Assembly (NCBI GenBank): GCA_019637445.1
Contig: JAHBVS010000001.1
Location: 62,001 to 126,000, forward strand
Direction: 5' to 3'
DNA length: 64,000 nt
Source of the DNA: Gemmatimonadaceae bacterium
Lineage (GTDB): Bacteria > Gemmatimonadota > Gemmatimonadetes > Gemmatimonadales > Gemmatimonadaceae
Shown here: positions 46,089 to 56,103 of the stretch, one piece after another
Layout of the letters: the number at the start of each line of letters is the position of its first letter
How positions within the stretch are numbered: the stretch's first letter is position 1
Notes under the pieces: generated by a model
What the model was told of the DNA's origin: nothing
Databases searched by the model: none
What the model saw: the letters and a program-made list of their open reading frames with translations, nothing else
Position numbers and translations under genes: made by a program

Positions 46089-47461
46089 GGCGCGTGCGCG
46101 TGGTCGATAATCACGCGCGCGACCTCGCGTCCGAGCTTCCGCCGCACGCGCTGCAACTGGAGGATGGCGGCCGCCGAGAGCCCGGCGGTCAGGCCCCACC
46201 AGATGCCGGCCGCGCCCATCCCGCGGCCGAAGGCCAGCCACGCACCAAGCGGCACCCCCACGGCCCAGAAACTCAGCGCGTGTAGGATGGCTGGGACGCG
46301 CGTGTCCCCCGCGCCGCGCAGGATGCTCGCCGAGATGACCTGCGTGCCGTCGAAGACCTGGAACACCGCGGCGATGGGAATCAGCAGCGCGGCGAGCTGC
46401 CGCGTGGCGGCGTCGACCGTGAAGAGCCCGGCGAGTCCGTTCGGTACGATGGCGAACACGATGGCGGTCGACACCATGAACCCGACGCCGACGACCAAGG
46501 CCGCGACGGCGTCGCGGCGCGAGGCGGCGACGTCGCCGCGCCCGATCGCGCGCCCCACCATCACCGAGCCAGCAGCCGCCACGCCCATGGGCACCATAAA
46601 GGTCATGCCCGCCAGCGCCAACGTGATCTCGTGCCCGGCCAGGACGATGGTGCCCAACCACCCGCTCATGACCGTCGCAAACCCGAAGGCCCCGGCTTCG
46701 GCTAGGAACTGCAGGCCGATGGGGAAGCCAAGGCGGAACATCCGCGACAGCGGACCCCAGCGCCACGATTCCGGGCGCCAGGCCGTGAGGTATGGCCGCA
46801 ACTCGCGCCAGCTCGCCGCGAGGAGCACCAGCGCCATGACCCACCGGGCAATGGCCGTGCCCTGCGAGGAGCCGATGACGCCACCCGGCTCGAATCCCAG
46901 GTGCCCGAAGATCAGCACCCAGTTGAGGAACACATTCGCGAGGTTGCCGGCCACCACGCACAGCACCACTGGCCACACGCGATGGAAGGCCTGCAGCGTC
47001 TGCCGCAGCATGTTGAACGCGAAGAACGGCAGCATGCCCGGGATGCTCCAGAGCACGTAGCCCGCGGCGAGCGGCACGACCTCGGCCGGCTGGCGCAGCG
47101 CACTGAACACGGGTCGCGCGGCGAGGAAGCTGAGCGAGACCACGACGCTGATCAGCGCCGTCATCAACACGCCGCGCTGGATGCCGCGCGCGATCTGCGC
47201 CTCGTCCTCGGCGCCCACACCCTGCGCGATCACGGGATCGAGCGCCATCAGGATGCCGATCCCAATAATGGCGACGCCGAAGAAGTAGAAGTTGCCGAGC
47301 CCGCCGGCCGCGAGGTCGGCGGCCGAGACACGCCCGAGCATCGCCGCGTCCACGAGGCCCATGCCGTGCATCCCAAGATTCACAAGCACGATGGGCGCCG
47401 CGAGGCGCGCCATCTCTCTTAGCTCATGCCTCTTTGGGATCAGGTGGGTGAGAGCGGGCAT
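46085..47461 (-). CDS. MATE-family multidrug/cation exporter
   Basis: A 458-residue inner-membrane transporter with about twelve hydrophobic helices in two halves, for example [20 protein letters not shown] near the start and [20 protein letters not shown] in the second half. The family typically exports cationic drugs in exchange for Na+ or H+, but the substrate cannot be inferred here. The ORF is open into the upstream repeat; I start at the ATG at 47461 ([16 protein letters not shown]), with 47413 as a shorter alternative. It lies downstream of guaA on the same strand, but an entire repeat cassette with a terminator-like hairpin separates them. Confidence 0.92.
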   Translation of the reverse strand: MPALTHLIPKRHELREMARLAAPIVLVNLGMHGMGLVDAAMLGRVSAADLAAGGLGNFYFFGVAIIGIGILMALDPVIAQGVGAEDEAQIARGIQRGVLMTALISVVVSLSFLAARPVFSALRQPAEVVPLAAGYVLWSIPGMLPFFAFNMLRQTLQAFHRVWPVVLCVVAGNLANVFLNWVLIFGHLGFEPGGVIGSSQGTAIARWVMALVLLAASWRELRPYLTAWRPESWRWGPLSRMFRLGFPIGLQFLAEAGAFGFATVMSGWLGTIVLAGHEITLALAGMTFMVPMGVAAAGSVMVGRAIGRGDVAASRRDAVAALVVGVGFMVSTAIVFAIVPNGLAGLFTVDAATRQLAALLIPIAAVFQVFDGTQVISASILRGAGDTRVPAILHALSFWAVGVPLGAWLAFGRGMGAAGIWWGLTAGLSAAAILQLQRVRRKLGREVARVIIDHAHAP

Positions 47462-47487
47462 CTTCTCTTGGATGAATCCTTGGGGAT

Positions 47488-47673
47488 GCCACAGAGGCAC
47501 AGAGACACAGAGGGCCACGGGGCGCAGGTGCATCGTGCCGTGGCCGCTTCAATGGAATTCTAAGGGGTCCGGGGGGAGAGATCCCTGCGACCAGACCCCA
47601 AAGCACTCAAAGAAAGAAGACACAGAGGTCTCGGCTCGCGCGAGTACCCTCTGTGTCTCTGTGCCTCTGTGGC
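47488..47673. repeat. Inverted-repeat cassette with CACAGAG arms, copy D
   Basis: Perfect 25-base inverted arms at 47488-47512 and 47649-47673, identical in sequence to the arms at 44315. The 31-base core at 47608-47638 is the exact reverse complement of the core at 44350-44380 and is again 10 bases from the arm. The element thus lies in the opposite orientation to copy C, matching the opposite direction of the genes around it. It fills the 240-base gap between guaA and the MATE gene. Confidence 0.88.
47608..47658 (-). terminator. Terminator-like hairpin in cassette D, after guaA
   Basis: On the minus strand AGACACAGAG (47658-47649) pairs with CTCTGTGTCT (47627-47618), extended by one G-C pair to 11 bp. 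The loop contains the small palindrome CTCGCGCGAG. The tail TCTTTCTTTG (47617-47608) follows. It lies about 45 bases after the guaA stop and reads in the same direction, exactly as the hairpin of copy C does for its upstream gene. Confidence 0.6.
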
Positions 47674-47701
47674 AAAAAAGCTCAGCGCACCAAACCCTGC
47701 C

Positions 47702-49255
47702 CTACTCCCACTCAATCGTGGCCGGCGGCTTGGAGCTCACGTCGTAGACCACGCGGTTCACCCCGCGCACCTCGCGGATGATGCGGTTCGAAATCCGCCC
47801 CAGCACCTCGTGCGGGAACTGGTACCAGTCCGCCGTCATGCCGTCCGTGCTCGTCACCGCGCGCAGCGCGATCACGTGCTCGTAGGTGCGCCCGTCTCCC
47901 ATCACGCCCACCGAGCGCACGGGGAGGAACACCGCGAAGGCCTGCCAGATCTCATTGTACAGGCCCGCCGCGCGGATCTCCTCGAGGTAGATCGCGTCCG
48001 CGCGTCGTAGTGTCTCGACGTTCACCGGATCCACCGCACCCAGCACGCGGATCGCCAGGCCAGGCCCCGGGAACGGATGCCGGCCCACCATCTCCTCCGG
48101 CAGGCCCAGCTCGCGGCCCACGTTCCGCACCTCGTCCTTGAACAGCTCGCGCAGCGGTTCAATCAACTTGAACTTCATGTCCGGCTTGAGGCCGCCCACA
48201 TTGTGGTGCGTCTTGATCGTCGCGCTGGGGCCGCCCTTCGCGCTCACCGACTCGATCACGTCCGGATACAGCGTGCCCTGTACCAGGAACTTCGCGTCCT
48301 TCCCCGCCTCGGCGCTGGCGTCCTCGAACACGTCGATGAACGTGTGGCCGATCGCCTTGCGCTTCTTCTCCGGGTCGTCGAGGCCATTCAGCGCGTTCAG
48401 GAAGCGATCCTCCGCCCGCACCGTGATCAGTTTGATGCCGAGGTGCTGCCCCATCGTGCGCTCGACCTGCTCGCGCTCGTGGAGGCGCAGCAGGCCCGTG
48501 TCCACGAAGATGCAGGTGAGCTGGTCCCCGATCGCCTTGTGCACCAGCGCGGCCGCTACGGACGAGTCTACGCCGCCCGAGAGCCCGCAGATCACCTGCG
48601 CGTCGCCTACCAACTCCCGGATTCGCGTGACTTCCTGCTCGATAAAGTGCCCAGGCGTCCAGTCCGGCGAACATTTGGCCACCTGGAACAGGAAGTTCTG
48701 GATCATCTCCGCGCCGCGCACCGAGTGCGCCACCTCGGCGTGGAACTGGATGGCATGGATCGGTTTCGACTCGTGGCGAAAGCCGACCACCGGGTTCGAG
48801 TCGCTGGCCGCCGTGAGCACGTAGCCCTTGGGCACCGTCTCCACGTGGTCGCCGTGCGACATCCACACCACGGAGCGCTCACCGACGTCGAAACCGGCGA
48901 ACAGGCCCGACGCTTCCTTGACCTCCATCTCGGCGCGTCCGTACTCGCGGCGTCCCCCACCCTTCACGTCGGCGCCGGCGAGCTTCGCCAGCCACTGCAT
49001 CCCGTAGCACACGCCGAGCATCGGCGCGAGGTCGAGGATGGCCGGATCGAAGTCCGGCGCATCGGCGTCGGTCACCGAGCTGGGGCCACCCGAGAGGATG
49101 ATCGCCGTCGGCTTCCAGTCCTTGATCCACTGCAGCGAGCGGTCCGGCGGATGGATCTCCGAGAACACGCGCGCCTCACGGACGCGGCGGGCGATGAGTT
49201 GGGTGAACTGCGATCCGCAGTCGAGGATCAGGACGCGCGAGCCTTCGTGGGTCAC
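47702..49255 (-). CDS. guaA: GMP synthase (glutamine-hydrolysing)
   Basis: Converts XMP to GMP. The 517-residue product has an N-terminal class I amidotransferase domain ([20 protein letters not shown]; nucleophile Cys83 in GVCYGMQW; His in [10 protein letters not shown], where the usual HPE is HAE), the ATP pyrophosphatase loop [12 protein letters not shown], and the C-terminal dimer domain ending [10 protein letters not shown] start at GTG 49255 because it overlaps the upstream phosphodiesterase stop as GTGA; a GTG at 49264 is possible. It is the last gene of the long mre-to-guaA unit. Confidence 0.96.
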   Translation of the reverse strand: MTHEGSRVLILDCGSQFTQLIARRVREARVFSEIHPPDRSLQWIKDWKPTAIILSGGPSSVTDADAPDFDPAILDLAPMLGVCYGMQWLAKLAGADVKGGGRREYGRAEMEVKEASGLFAGFDVGERSVVWMSHGDHVETVPKGYVLTAASDSNPVVGFRHESKPIHAIQFHAEVAHSVRGAEMIQNFLFQVAKCSPDWTPGHFIEQEVTRIRELVGDAQVICGLSGGVDSSVAAALVHKAIGDQLTCIFVDTGLLRLHEREQVERTMGQHLGIKLITVRAEDRFLNALNGLDDPEKKRKAIGHTFIDVFEDASAEAGKDAKFLVQGTLYPDVIESVSAKGGPSATIKTHHNVGGLKPDMKFKLIEPLRELFKDEVRNVGRELGLPEEMVGRHPFPGPGLAIRVLGAVDPVNVETLRRADAIYLEEIRAAGLYNEIWQAFAVFLPVRSVGVMGDGRTYEHVIALRAVTSTDGMTADWYQFPHEVLGRISNRIIREVRGVNRVVYDVSSKPPATIEWE

Positions 49256-49761
49256 GTCTTCCACTCCGCGCCGTCGAGCTTGATGAACTCGACGCGCTTG
49301 GTATCAAGGTCAAGCACCGCCGCGGACGGTGCCCCGTAGAGCCAACCACAGGCCTCGCCGGGATTCACGATCAAGGTGTCGTTCCGGGTCTTCATTTCCT
49401 GCAGGTGCGTGTGGCCGTGCACCACAATCGAGTGCGCGAGCACGGAGCGCTCCACGACCTCACCGATGTCGTGCACGATCAGCACCTTGTGGTCACCGAC
49501 CTTCATGGCGTGCGGCGACTCGAAGAGTTCGAGGCCCATGCCCTGGGCGGCCGCGCCGCGCAGGCCCTCGGGGTCGCCGTCATTGCGGCCAAAGATGCCG
49601 GCCATGGCGATGCCGTGATCCTGGAAGGGCTTCAGCGCGAACGGCGAGCAGTAGTCGCCCGCGTGCAGCACGAAGGTGACCTCGTGCTTGAGGAACTCAC
49701 GCAACAGCGCGTCCACCGCCGGAACCCGATCATGCGTGTCTGCCAACAGGCCGATCCGCAT
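49252..49761 (-). CDS. YfcE/MJ0936-type metallophosphoesterase
   Basis: A 169-residue calcineurin-like phosphoesterase. Metal ligands are seen in LLADTHDRV (Asp8, His10), [28 protein letters not shown] and [11 protein letters not shown], and [11 protein letters not shown] is typical of the small YfcE/MJ0936 group, which hydrolyses phosphodiesters in vitro. The physiological substrate is unknown. The ATG at 49761 shares a base with the lysA stop (TGATG), which decides against the longer frame from 49776. Confidence 0.9.
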   Translation of the reverse strand: MRIGLLADTHDRVPAVDALLREFLKHEVTFVLHAGDYCSPFALKPFQDHGIAMAGIFGRNDGDPEGLRGAAAQGMGLELFESPHAMKVGDHKVLIVHDIGEVVERSVLAHSIVVHGHTHLQEMKTRNDTLIVNPGEACGWLYGAPSAAVLDLDTKRVEFIKLDGAEWKT

Positions 49762-51050
49762 CACGCCTCCTGCCACTGGGGGGAAACCACGTCCTGCCGC
49801 ACGAGGGCATCGTACGCCTCGCGCTCGGTCACCACGGCGAACCGTGTTCCATCCACCATCACCTCGGCCGCGAAGGGGCGGCCGTTGTAGCGCGAGGCCA
49901 TTGCCGCGCCGTAGGCGCCCACTGTGTGCACGACCATCAGCGCACCGGCGGGCACGTCGGGCAGCGTGCGATCCACGCCGAGGAAGTCTCCGCTCTCACA
50001 GACCGGGCCCACCACGTCGGCCACGATCTCGCCGCCGTGCTGCGCGACCGGCTCAATGTGATGATACGCATCGTAGTGCGAGACGCGAATCAGTTCGGTC
50101 ATCCCGGCGTCGCAGACCACGAACTCCACGCCGCCGTTGTGCTTGCGGTACAGCACCTCGGTGAGCAGCACCGCTGAGGCGGCCACGAGGTAGCGGCCGT
50201 GCTCGAGAATTAGTTCCACGTCGCCGAGGGCGTCCACGGCGCGCTTCATCAACTCGGCATAGGCCGCGAGATCCGGCTCCGGCTCCTCGGGACGATACGG
50301 CACCGGCAGGCCACCGCCGAGGTCGAGATACTTGATCGGCGCACCCTCGCCGCGCAGCGTGTGCGCCAACTGCACGAGCTTGCGCGAGCCCGTGTCGTAG
50401 GCGCCATACGAGAAGAGCTGCGAGCCGACGTGCATGTGGAAGCCGCTCAGCGTGAGGCCCGGCAGTCCCATGATCACACGGGCCACACGCGCGGCGTCGT
50501 CCAACGGCACGCCGAACTTGTGCTCCTTGTCGCCCGTGGCGATGTAGTGGTGCGCGTTCTCCACCTCGACGTCGGGATTCACGCGCAGGCCGACGGTGGC
50601 GTTGCGGCCGCGCTTCACGGCCAGTGCGGACAGTCGGCGCGCCTCGTCCTCGCTCTCGAGGTTGATCAGCTTCACGCCCGCGTCCAGCGCCTCGGACATG
50701 TCGCGCGGCGTCTTGCCGACGCCGTCAAACACGATGTCCTCCGGCTTGAAGCCGGCGCGCAGCGCCTGGAACAGCTCGCCGCCGCTGACTACATCCACGC
50801 CGATGCCCTGCTCGCGCAGCGTGCGCAACACCGCGGCACTGCCGTTGGCCTTGGCCGCGAAGTGCACGCGATGCGGGATGCCCGCCAACGCCTGCGTCAG
50901 CCGCTGCGCCCGTTCGCGCAGCACCGACGCGCTGTACACGTAGCTCGGCGTGCCCGCGACCTCCGCGATGCGCGACAAGGGCACGCCGTCGACGTGCAGC
51001 TCGCCATTGCGTCGCGTGAATCCCGTCGCGGTCTCCAGGCCCTGCGCCAT
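49761..51050 (-). CDS. lysA: Diaminopimelate decarboxylase
   Basis: PLP enzyme making lysine from meso-diaminopimelate. The 429-residue product has the PLP lysine at Lys67 (VHFAAKANGSAAVLR), the HMHVGSQ segment, the glycine-rich YLDLGGGLPVPY, and VVGPVCESGDFLG with the active-site cysteine. The start ATG 51050 shares a base with the proS stop; the frame from 51068 is rejected. It fits a genome that makes its own lysine and DAP-containing wall, in line with the mre genes upstream. Confidence 0.95.
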   Translation of the reverse strand: MAQGLETATGFTRRNGELHVDGVPLSRIAEVAGTPSYVYSASVLRERAQRLTQALAGIPHRVHFAAKANGSAAVLRTLREQGIGVDVVSGGELFQALRAGFKPEDIVFDGVGKTPRDMSEALDAGVKLINLESEDEARRLSALAVKRGRNATVGLRVNPDVEVENAHHYIATGDKEHKFGVPLDDAARVARVIMGLPGLTLSGFHMHVGSQLFSYGAYDTGSRKLVQLAHTLRGEGAPIKYLDLGGGLPVPYRPEEPEPDLAAYAELMKRAVDALGDVELILEHGRYLVAASAVLLTEVLYRKHNGGVEFVVCDAGMTELIRVSHYDAYHHIEPVAQHGGEIVADVVGPVCESGDFLGVDRTLPDVPAGALMVVHTVGAYGAAMASRYNGRPFAAEVMVDGTRFAVVTEREAYDALVRQDVVSPQWQEA

Positions 51051-52522
51051 CAGTACGCCTTCGCCCACACGACTTCGTGCTTGGCTGGCTCGCCCGTCAC
51101 GAGGCAGGTCGTCGGCGCATCAGGCGATCGGAACTCCGCATCGGGAATCACGCGGATGGTCGCCTTGGTCTCCTCCTTCACCTTGGCCTCCACCGCCGGA
51201 TCGCCGTTCCATCCCGCGTACACGAAGCCGCCGGGGCCCTCCATGATCTCCTTGAACTGCGCATAGGAGGTCACGTTGCGGTGCGAGTTGGCCTCGCGGC
51301 GCGCCTTCGCCGCCGCCAGCAGGTCGCCCTGGATCGTCTCCAGCAACTTGGCCACCGTCTCCGGCAGGCCGGCCATCGGCAGCGCTGCCTTGGCCCGAAT
51401 GTCGCGACGCGCGGAGAACACGCTGCCCTTCTCCAGGTCCTTCGGCCCGATCTCCAGGCGCAGCGGCACGCCGCGCATCTCCCACTCGTAGTACTTGGCG
51501 CCGGGCTTGATGCCGTCGCGGTCGTCCACCTTCACCCGCAGGCGGTCCGTCGCGCCACGACCCGTCCACGCCGTGAGCTCGGCCTTGGCCTTGTGCGCCG
51601 CCTCGACCACGCGGGCACGTTCGTCGTCCGACTTGTAGATGGGGACGATCACCACCTCAGTGGGTGCCAGTCGCGGCGGCGTCACCAAGCCGTTGTCATC
51701 GGAGTGCGTCATCACCAGCCCGCCGATCATGCGCGTGCTCACGCCCCAGCTCGTGTTCCAGGCAAAGGCCATGTCGCCCTTCTCGTCCTGGAACTGCAGC
51801 TCGAAGGCCTTGGCGAAGTTCTGCCCGAGGTTGTGCGAGGTGCCGGCCTGCAGCGCCTTGTTGTCCTGCATCATCGCTTCGCAGGAGTACGTGCGCAGCG
51901 CGCCGGCGAACTTCTCGCTCTCGGTCTTCTGTCCCGTCACCACCGGCATCGCGATGAAGCCTTCCATGAACTCGCGATACACGCCGAGCATGCGACGCGC
52001 CTCTTCCTCGGCCTCGTCGTGCGTGGCGTGCGCCGTGTGGCCTTCCTGCCAGAGGAACTCCAGCGTGCGCAGGAAGAGCCGCGTGCGCATCTCCCAGCGG
52101 ACGACATTCGCCCACTGGTTGATCAGGATCGGCAGGTCGCGATAGCTCTGCGTCCACTTCGCGAACATGTGGTAGATGATCGTCTCCGACGTCGGCCGGA
52201 CGACCAACGGCTCCTCCAGCTCCTTGCCGCCGCCGTGCGTCACCACCGCCGTCTCCGGCGCGAAACCCTCGACGTGCTGCGCCTCCTTGCTCAGGAAGCT
52301 CTGCGGAATGAACAGCGGGAAGTACGCGTTCTCGTGGCCCGTGGCCTTGAACATGTCGTCCAGCGCGCGCTGCATCCGCTCCCAGATGCCGTAGCCGTTG
52401 GGCCGGATGACCATCGAGCCCTTCACCGGCGAGTAGTCCGCCAGCTCGGCGCGCAGCACCAGTTCGTTGTACCAGTCGGAGAAGTTCTCCGCGCGGGTCG
52501 TCAGCTTCTTGTCGTCAGCCAT
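51050..52522 (-). CDS. proS: Prolyl-tRNA synthetase, type 3 (archaeal/eukaryote-like)
   Basis: Class II synthetase. The 490-residue product has [20 protein letters not shown], the motif 1/2 region [20 protein letters not shown] with [20 protein letters not shown], and the anticodon domain. It lacks the large INS editing domain of the standard bacterial enzyme and ends WAKAY, the C-terminal tyrosine typical of the ProS type 3 group. This form is found in scattered bacterial lineages. It overlaps lysA by one base and lies 26 bases after hisS. Confidence 0.95.
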   Translation of the reverse strand: MADDKKLTTRAENFSDWYNELVLRAELADYSPVKGSMVIRPNGYGIWERMQRALDDMFKATGHENAYFPLFIPQSFLSKEAQHVEGFAPETAVVTHGGGKELEEPLVVRPTSETIIYHMFAKWTQSYRDLPILINQWANVVRWEMRTRLFLRTLEFLWQEGHTAHATHDEAEEEARRMLGVYREFMEGFIAMPVVTGQKTESEKFAGALRTYSCEAMMQDNKALQAGTSHNLGQNFAKAFELQFQDEKGDMAFAWNTSWGVSTRMIGGLVMTHSDDNGLVTPPRLAPTEVVIVPIYKSDDERARVVEAAHKAKAELTAWTGRGATDRLRVKVDDRDGIKPGAKYYEWEMRGVPLRLEIGPKDLEKGSVFSARRDIRAKAALPMAGLPETVAKLLETIQGDLLAAAKARREANSHRNVTSYAQFKEIMEGPGGFVYAGWNGDPAVEAKVKEETKATIRVIPDAEFRSPDAPTTCLVTGEPAKHEVVWAKAY

Positions 52523-52548
52523 CGTCTCGTCGTCAGATAGAACCGCGC

Positions 52549-53916
52549 CTAACGCTGGCGCTGCGTTTGCAGCCAGTGGCGTAGGCCCTGCATCACCTGC
52601 GCGTCGCCCGAGAGCAGCGCGCCGGCATCCACCGCGTGCGTCGCGGCCCCCGTCAGCTTGCCGAGCAGGCTCATCGCCTCCACAGCCCCGTCTTCGCGGA
52701 AGTAGATCACCGCGCTGGCGCCGGCCTTCACTGCGCCGTCCACCTGGTTGCGCGTCGCCTGCGTCTTGTAGCGCTCCTCGTTCATTCCGTGCGCGACGCT
52801 GAAGTCCGCGGCGCGCAGTGCCGTCGCCATACGCAACGCGTCCGCGTAGGGACGCGCGAGCGATCCGTTGCCGGTCACAACCTGGAAGTCGAGGGCGTCC
52901 TGCTTGTCCTCGGGCCAGAGGCCGCGCTCGGTGAGCAACTCGCCGAGCACCACGTCGCCCATGCCGAAGCCCAGCGCGGGGAGGTCGGCGCCGCCCAAGG
53001 CCTTCAGCAGGTCGTCGTATCGGCCACCGCCGCAGATGGCGCGCAGCTCGCCCTTGGCGTCGAAGAGCTCGAACACCACGCCCGTGTAGTAGGCCAGGCC
53101 GCGGACAATCGAGAGATCGAGCGTGACCCAGTCGCCGATGCCCAGCGCTTCGCAGTGCTCGAGATACCTCTCGAAGCGCGCGATCGCCTCGCGGGCAGGT
53201 GTCGCCGCGGACGCCGAACCGAACTCCTCCTTGAGCGTCTCGAATGTCGTCCCGCTCGCCAATTCAAGCACGCGCTCCACGAGCTGCGCCGAAAGCCCAG
53301 CCGCCGCCAGCTTCTCCGCGCTCACCTCACGCGGCTGCCGCGCGATCTTGTCCACGACGCCATACACAGCCGGCCGCTGGGTTTCGGTCACACCCATCGC
53401 ATCGAGCACGGCATTCAACATCCGCCGATCACTCACCCGTGCCCGCACGTCCTCGTGCGTGAGCCCCAGCTCCTGCATGATCCCCACCGCCACGGCGAGC
53501 AGCTCCGCATCCGCGACCTCAGTGGGCTCCCCCACGATGTCCACGTTCAGCTGGAAGTGCTCACGCAACCGCCCACGCTGGGCCCGCTCGTAGCGGAACA
53601 ACTGCGGAATCGAGAACCAGCGCACGGGCTTCCGCAGGGCCGAAGCCTTGGCCCCCACCATCCGCGCAAAGGTCGGCGTCATCTCCGGCCGCAGCGAGAC
53701 CTCGCGGCCGCCCTTGTCCGTGAAGTTGTAGAGCTGCCCGACGATCTCCTCGCCAGACTTCTTCGTGTACAGGTCCAGCGGCTCCAGCGGCGGCCCGTCG
53801 TACTCCACAAACCCGTACCGGCGCGCAACGGCCCGCCAGGCGCGGAAGATGTGCGTCCGACGGGCCAGGTCTTCAGGATAGAAATCGCGGAACCCGGGGA
53901 GGGCCTTGCTACTCAT
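52549..53916 (-). CDS. hisS: Histidyl-tRNA synthetase
   Basis: Class II synthetase, 455 residues. Motifs: [20 protein letters not shown] at the start, motif 2 [20 protein letters not shown], the histidine-specific [18 protein letters not shown] and [13 protein letters not shown]-terminal anticodon-binding domain follows (about 350-450). It is somewhat longer than the usual 420 residues. It could in principle be an HisZ paralog, but the complete histidine-binding motif and anticodon domain favour HisS. Confidence 0.94.
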   Translation of the reverse strand: MSSKALPGFRDFYPEDLARRTHIFRAWRAVARRYGFVEYDGPPLEPLDLYTKKSGEEIVGQLYNFTDKGGREVSLRPEMTPTFARMVGAKASALRKPVRWFSIPQLFRYERAQRGRLREHFQLNVDIVGEPTEVADAELLAVAVGIMQELGLTHEDVRARVSDRRMLNAVLDAMGVTETQRPAVYGVVDKIARQPREVSAEKLAAAGLSAQLVERVLELASGTTFETLKEEFGSASAATPAREAIARFERYLEHCEALGIGDWVTLDLSIVRGLAYYTGVVFELFDAKGELRAICGGGRYDDLLKALGGADLPALGFGMGDVVLGELLTERGLWPEDKQDALDFQVVTGNGSLARPYADALRMATALRAADFSVAHGMNEERYKTQATRNQVDGAVKAGASAVIYFREDGAVEAMSLLGKLTGAATHAVDAGALLSGDAQVMQGLRHWLQTQRQR

Positions 53917-53924
53917 CCCGCAAT

Positions 53925-55208
53925 TTATCGGGGGGCCGGAGACACCTGCAACCGAGCCAGCGCATCGCCCACGGTGTGGAAACTGCCCGTCACGAGCACG
54001 GTCGCCCCTCGGGAAGGGGCCACGGCCAGCGCCCGCTCGAAATCGCGCTCGACCTCGGCGCTCCAGCCCCGTGAGCGCGCGTACTCCAACACCTCGCTGC
54101 TGACCCAGGCCCGGCTGGCGGGCGCCGTCGGCGCGTCCGTGAGCACGAAGTGGTCCACCTCGCCCGCGAGGGCCGAGAGCATCCCCCGCCAGTCCTTGTC
54201 GCCAAGGACGCTCACGAGTGCTACGACGGGCCTCGGCGGGGCCACGGCACGCAGGGTCAGCGCGGTCACGGCGGAACCATCGGGATTGTGCGCCACGTCG
54301 AAGATCCAGGCGCCGTGGCGGGAGAAGCGTCCAGGCAGGGTCACGTCGCGGAACGCCGGGACGTCCTCTGCGATCGGTCGGCGGAGGTCCCCCGGCAAGG
54401 CATCGAGCATCGTGAGGGCGGTCATCGCGTTCTGCGCCTGATGGCGCCCAGGCAGGCCCGTCACGACCTCGAACGACTCAGCGCCTCGCATCCACGTAAA
54501 CCGGGTCCCCACAGCCGTGACCTCGATGGCCGCCGCCGAGCCCTCGTCGGCGACAATCCGAACCGGTGCGGCCCCGCGCCGGGCGGCCTCGGAGGCCAGC
54601 AAGGCGCGAATCTCCGGATCCGGCTCCCCCACCACCGCCGGCGCACCCTGCTTGTAGATCCCGGCCTTCTCCGGCGCGATGGTCTCGCGCGTCGTGCCCA
54701 GCCACTCGGTGTGGTCGATGCCAATGCCCGACACGCCCGCCACCAACGGATGCACCACGTTCGTCGCGTCGAGCCGCCCGCCGAGCCCGGTCTCGATCAC
54801 CGCCACGTCGACGCCCGCATCGGCAAAGAGCTGGAATCCCATCGCCGTGGTCGCCTCGAAGAACGTCACGCCCAGACGGTCAACCGTCGGCGTCCAGCGC
54901 TCGAGCCACGCCTTGATCAGCGCGTCCTCGACCGGTCGCCCGTCCACCACGAAGCGCTCGCGGAAGTGGACCAGATGCGGCGACGTGTACTTGGCCACGC
55001 GAAGCCCCCGCGCGCGCAGCGCGCCCTCCAGCAGCGCGCAGACACTACCCTTCCCATTGGTGCCGGCGATATGCAGCACGCGCAAGCGATGCTGCGGGTT
55101 CCCGCACTCGGCGAGAAACGCAGTGACGCGCTCGAGCCCCAGCTTCCATTGACCCGTCGTGCGCGCAAACAGCGCGTCGAGCGCGGCCTGGTAGGCCGCG
55201 TCGGTCAT
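53925..55208 (-). CDS. folC: Folylpolyglutamate/dihydrofolate synthase
   Basis: Mur-ligase superfamily enzyme that adds glutamate to dihydropteroate and folates. The 427-residue product has the P-loop IAGTNGKGSVCALL (GTNGKGS at 49-55), FEATTAMGFQLFADAGVDVA with VIETGLGGRLDATNVV, the HTEWLG segment and VFDVAHNPDGSAV. It lies 8 bases after accD and 8 bases before hisS. The accD-folC pair is common in bacteria. Confidence 0.95.
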   Translation of the reverse strand: MTDAAYQAALDALFARTTGQWKLGLERVTAFLAECGNPQHRLRVLHIAGTNGKGSVCALLEGALRARGLRVAKYTSPHLVHFRERFVVDGRPVEDALIKAWLERWTPTVDRLGVTFFEATTAMGFQLFADAGVDVAVIETGLGGRLDATNVVHPLVAGVSGIGIDHTEWLGTTRETIAPEKAGIYKQGAPAVVGEPDPEIRALLASEAARRGAAPVRIVADEGSAAAIEVTAVGTRFTWMRGAESFEVVTGLPGRHQAQNAMTALTMLDALPGDLRRPIAEDVPAFRDVTLPGRFSRHGAWIFDVAHNPDGSAVTALTLRAVAPPRPVVALVSVLGDKDWRGMLSALAGEVDHFVLTDAPTAPASRAWVSSEVLEYARSRGWSAEVERDFERALAVAPSRGATVLVTGSFHTVGDALARLQVSPAPR

Positions 55209-55215
55209 CGCAGGC

Positions 55216-56079
55216 TCAGTTCGAGGACCAGCCGACCGCCGCCGGCTTGCCGCTCATATGGCGCAGCAGTTGGCCCACCGTGCGCTTGAGCTGATGGCGA
55301 TGCACCACGCGGTCCACCATGCCGTGCGTGAGCAGGAACTCCGCCGTCTGGAATCCCTCGGGCAGGTCCTGGCCGAGCGTCTGCTTGATCACGCGAGGCC
55401 CCGCGAAGCCAATGACCGCACCGGGCTCGGCGAGGATGGCATCGCCCAGCATCGCGTAGGAGGCACTCACGCCACCCGTGGTGGGGTTTGTCAGGATAGA
55501 CACATACGGGATGCTGCGCTCACCCAGCTGCGCGAGCACGGCCGAGCTCTTGGCCATCTGCATCAAGGAGAGCACGCCTTCCTGCATGCGCGCGCCGCCA
55601 GAGGCCGAGATGATGATCAACGGCCACTTCTTCTCCAGCGAGCGCTGGCCGAGCCGTGCGATCTTCTCGCCGACCACGGAGCCCATCGACCCGCCCATGA
55701 AGGCGAAGTCCATCACACCTAGGTTCACGGGCATCCCGTCCATCAGGCCACCGACGGCGAGAAGGGCGTCGCTTTCGCCCGCCTTGTCGAGGGCCTTCTT
55801 CAGGCGCCCGGGATACTCGGGGAAGCCGAGCGGGTCCACCGACTTGAGGTCAGCCTCCTTCTCGTCGATCGACCCCTCATCGAGCAGCAACGCCACGTAC
55901 TCGTGAGCCCGAATGCGACGGTGGTAGTCGCAATTGGGGCACACGTTGTGGTTGCGCACGAACTTCTCGCGGATGTCCGTGTGGTCGCAGGCCTCGCACT
56001 TCTCCCAGGCATCGGGCGGGATCTCGAGGCGCGCGGCGCGCGGCGGACGGGGCTTCTTCTCCTTGCGGAACCAGGCCAT
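55216..56079 (-). CDS. accD: Acetyl-CoA carboxylase carboxyltransferase beta subunit
   Basis: Transfers carboxyl from biotin to acetyl-CoA with AccA, at the start of fatty acid synthesis. The 287-residue product has an N-terminal zinc ribbon with Cys28, Cys31, Cys47 and Cys50, then the crotonase-like domain with VMDFAFMGGSMGSVVGEKI, IIISASGGARMQEG, and ILTNPTTGGVSASYAMLGD, and FAGPRVIKQT. The start is ATG at 56079. accA is not in the window. It lies between rodA and folC in the same direction. Confidence 0.96.
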   Translation of the reverse strand: MAWFRKEKKPRPPRAARLEIPPDAWEKCEACDHTDIREKFVRNHNVCPNCDYHRRIRAHEYVALLLDEGSIDEKEADLKSVDPLGFPEYPGRLKKALDKAGESDALLAVGGLMDGMPVNLGVMDFAFMGGSMGSVVGEKIARLGQRSLEKKWPLIIISASGGARMQEGVLSLMQMAKSSAVLAQLGERSIPYVSILTNPTTGGVSASYAMLGDAILAEPGAVIGFAGPRVIKQTLGQDLPEGFQTAEFLLTHGMVDRVVHRHQLKRTVGQLLRHMSGKPAAVGWSSN

Positions 56080-56103
56080 TCAGGAAAACTGTCGACCCGT
56101 GAC

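Noticed and set aside
52549-53916. HisZ regulatory paralog instead of HisS
   Set aside because: The histidine-specific motif [14 protein letters not shown] and the C-terminal anticodon domain are both present, which HisZ lacks in part.
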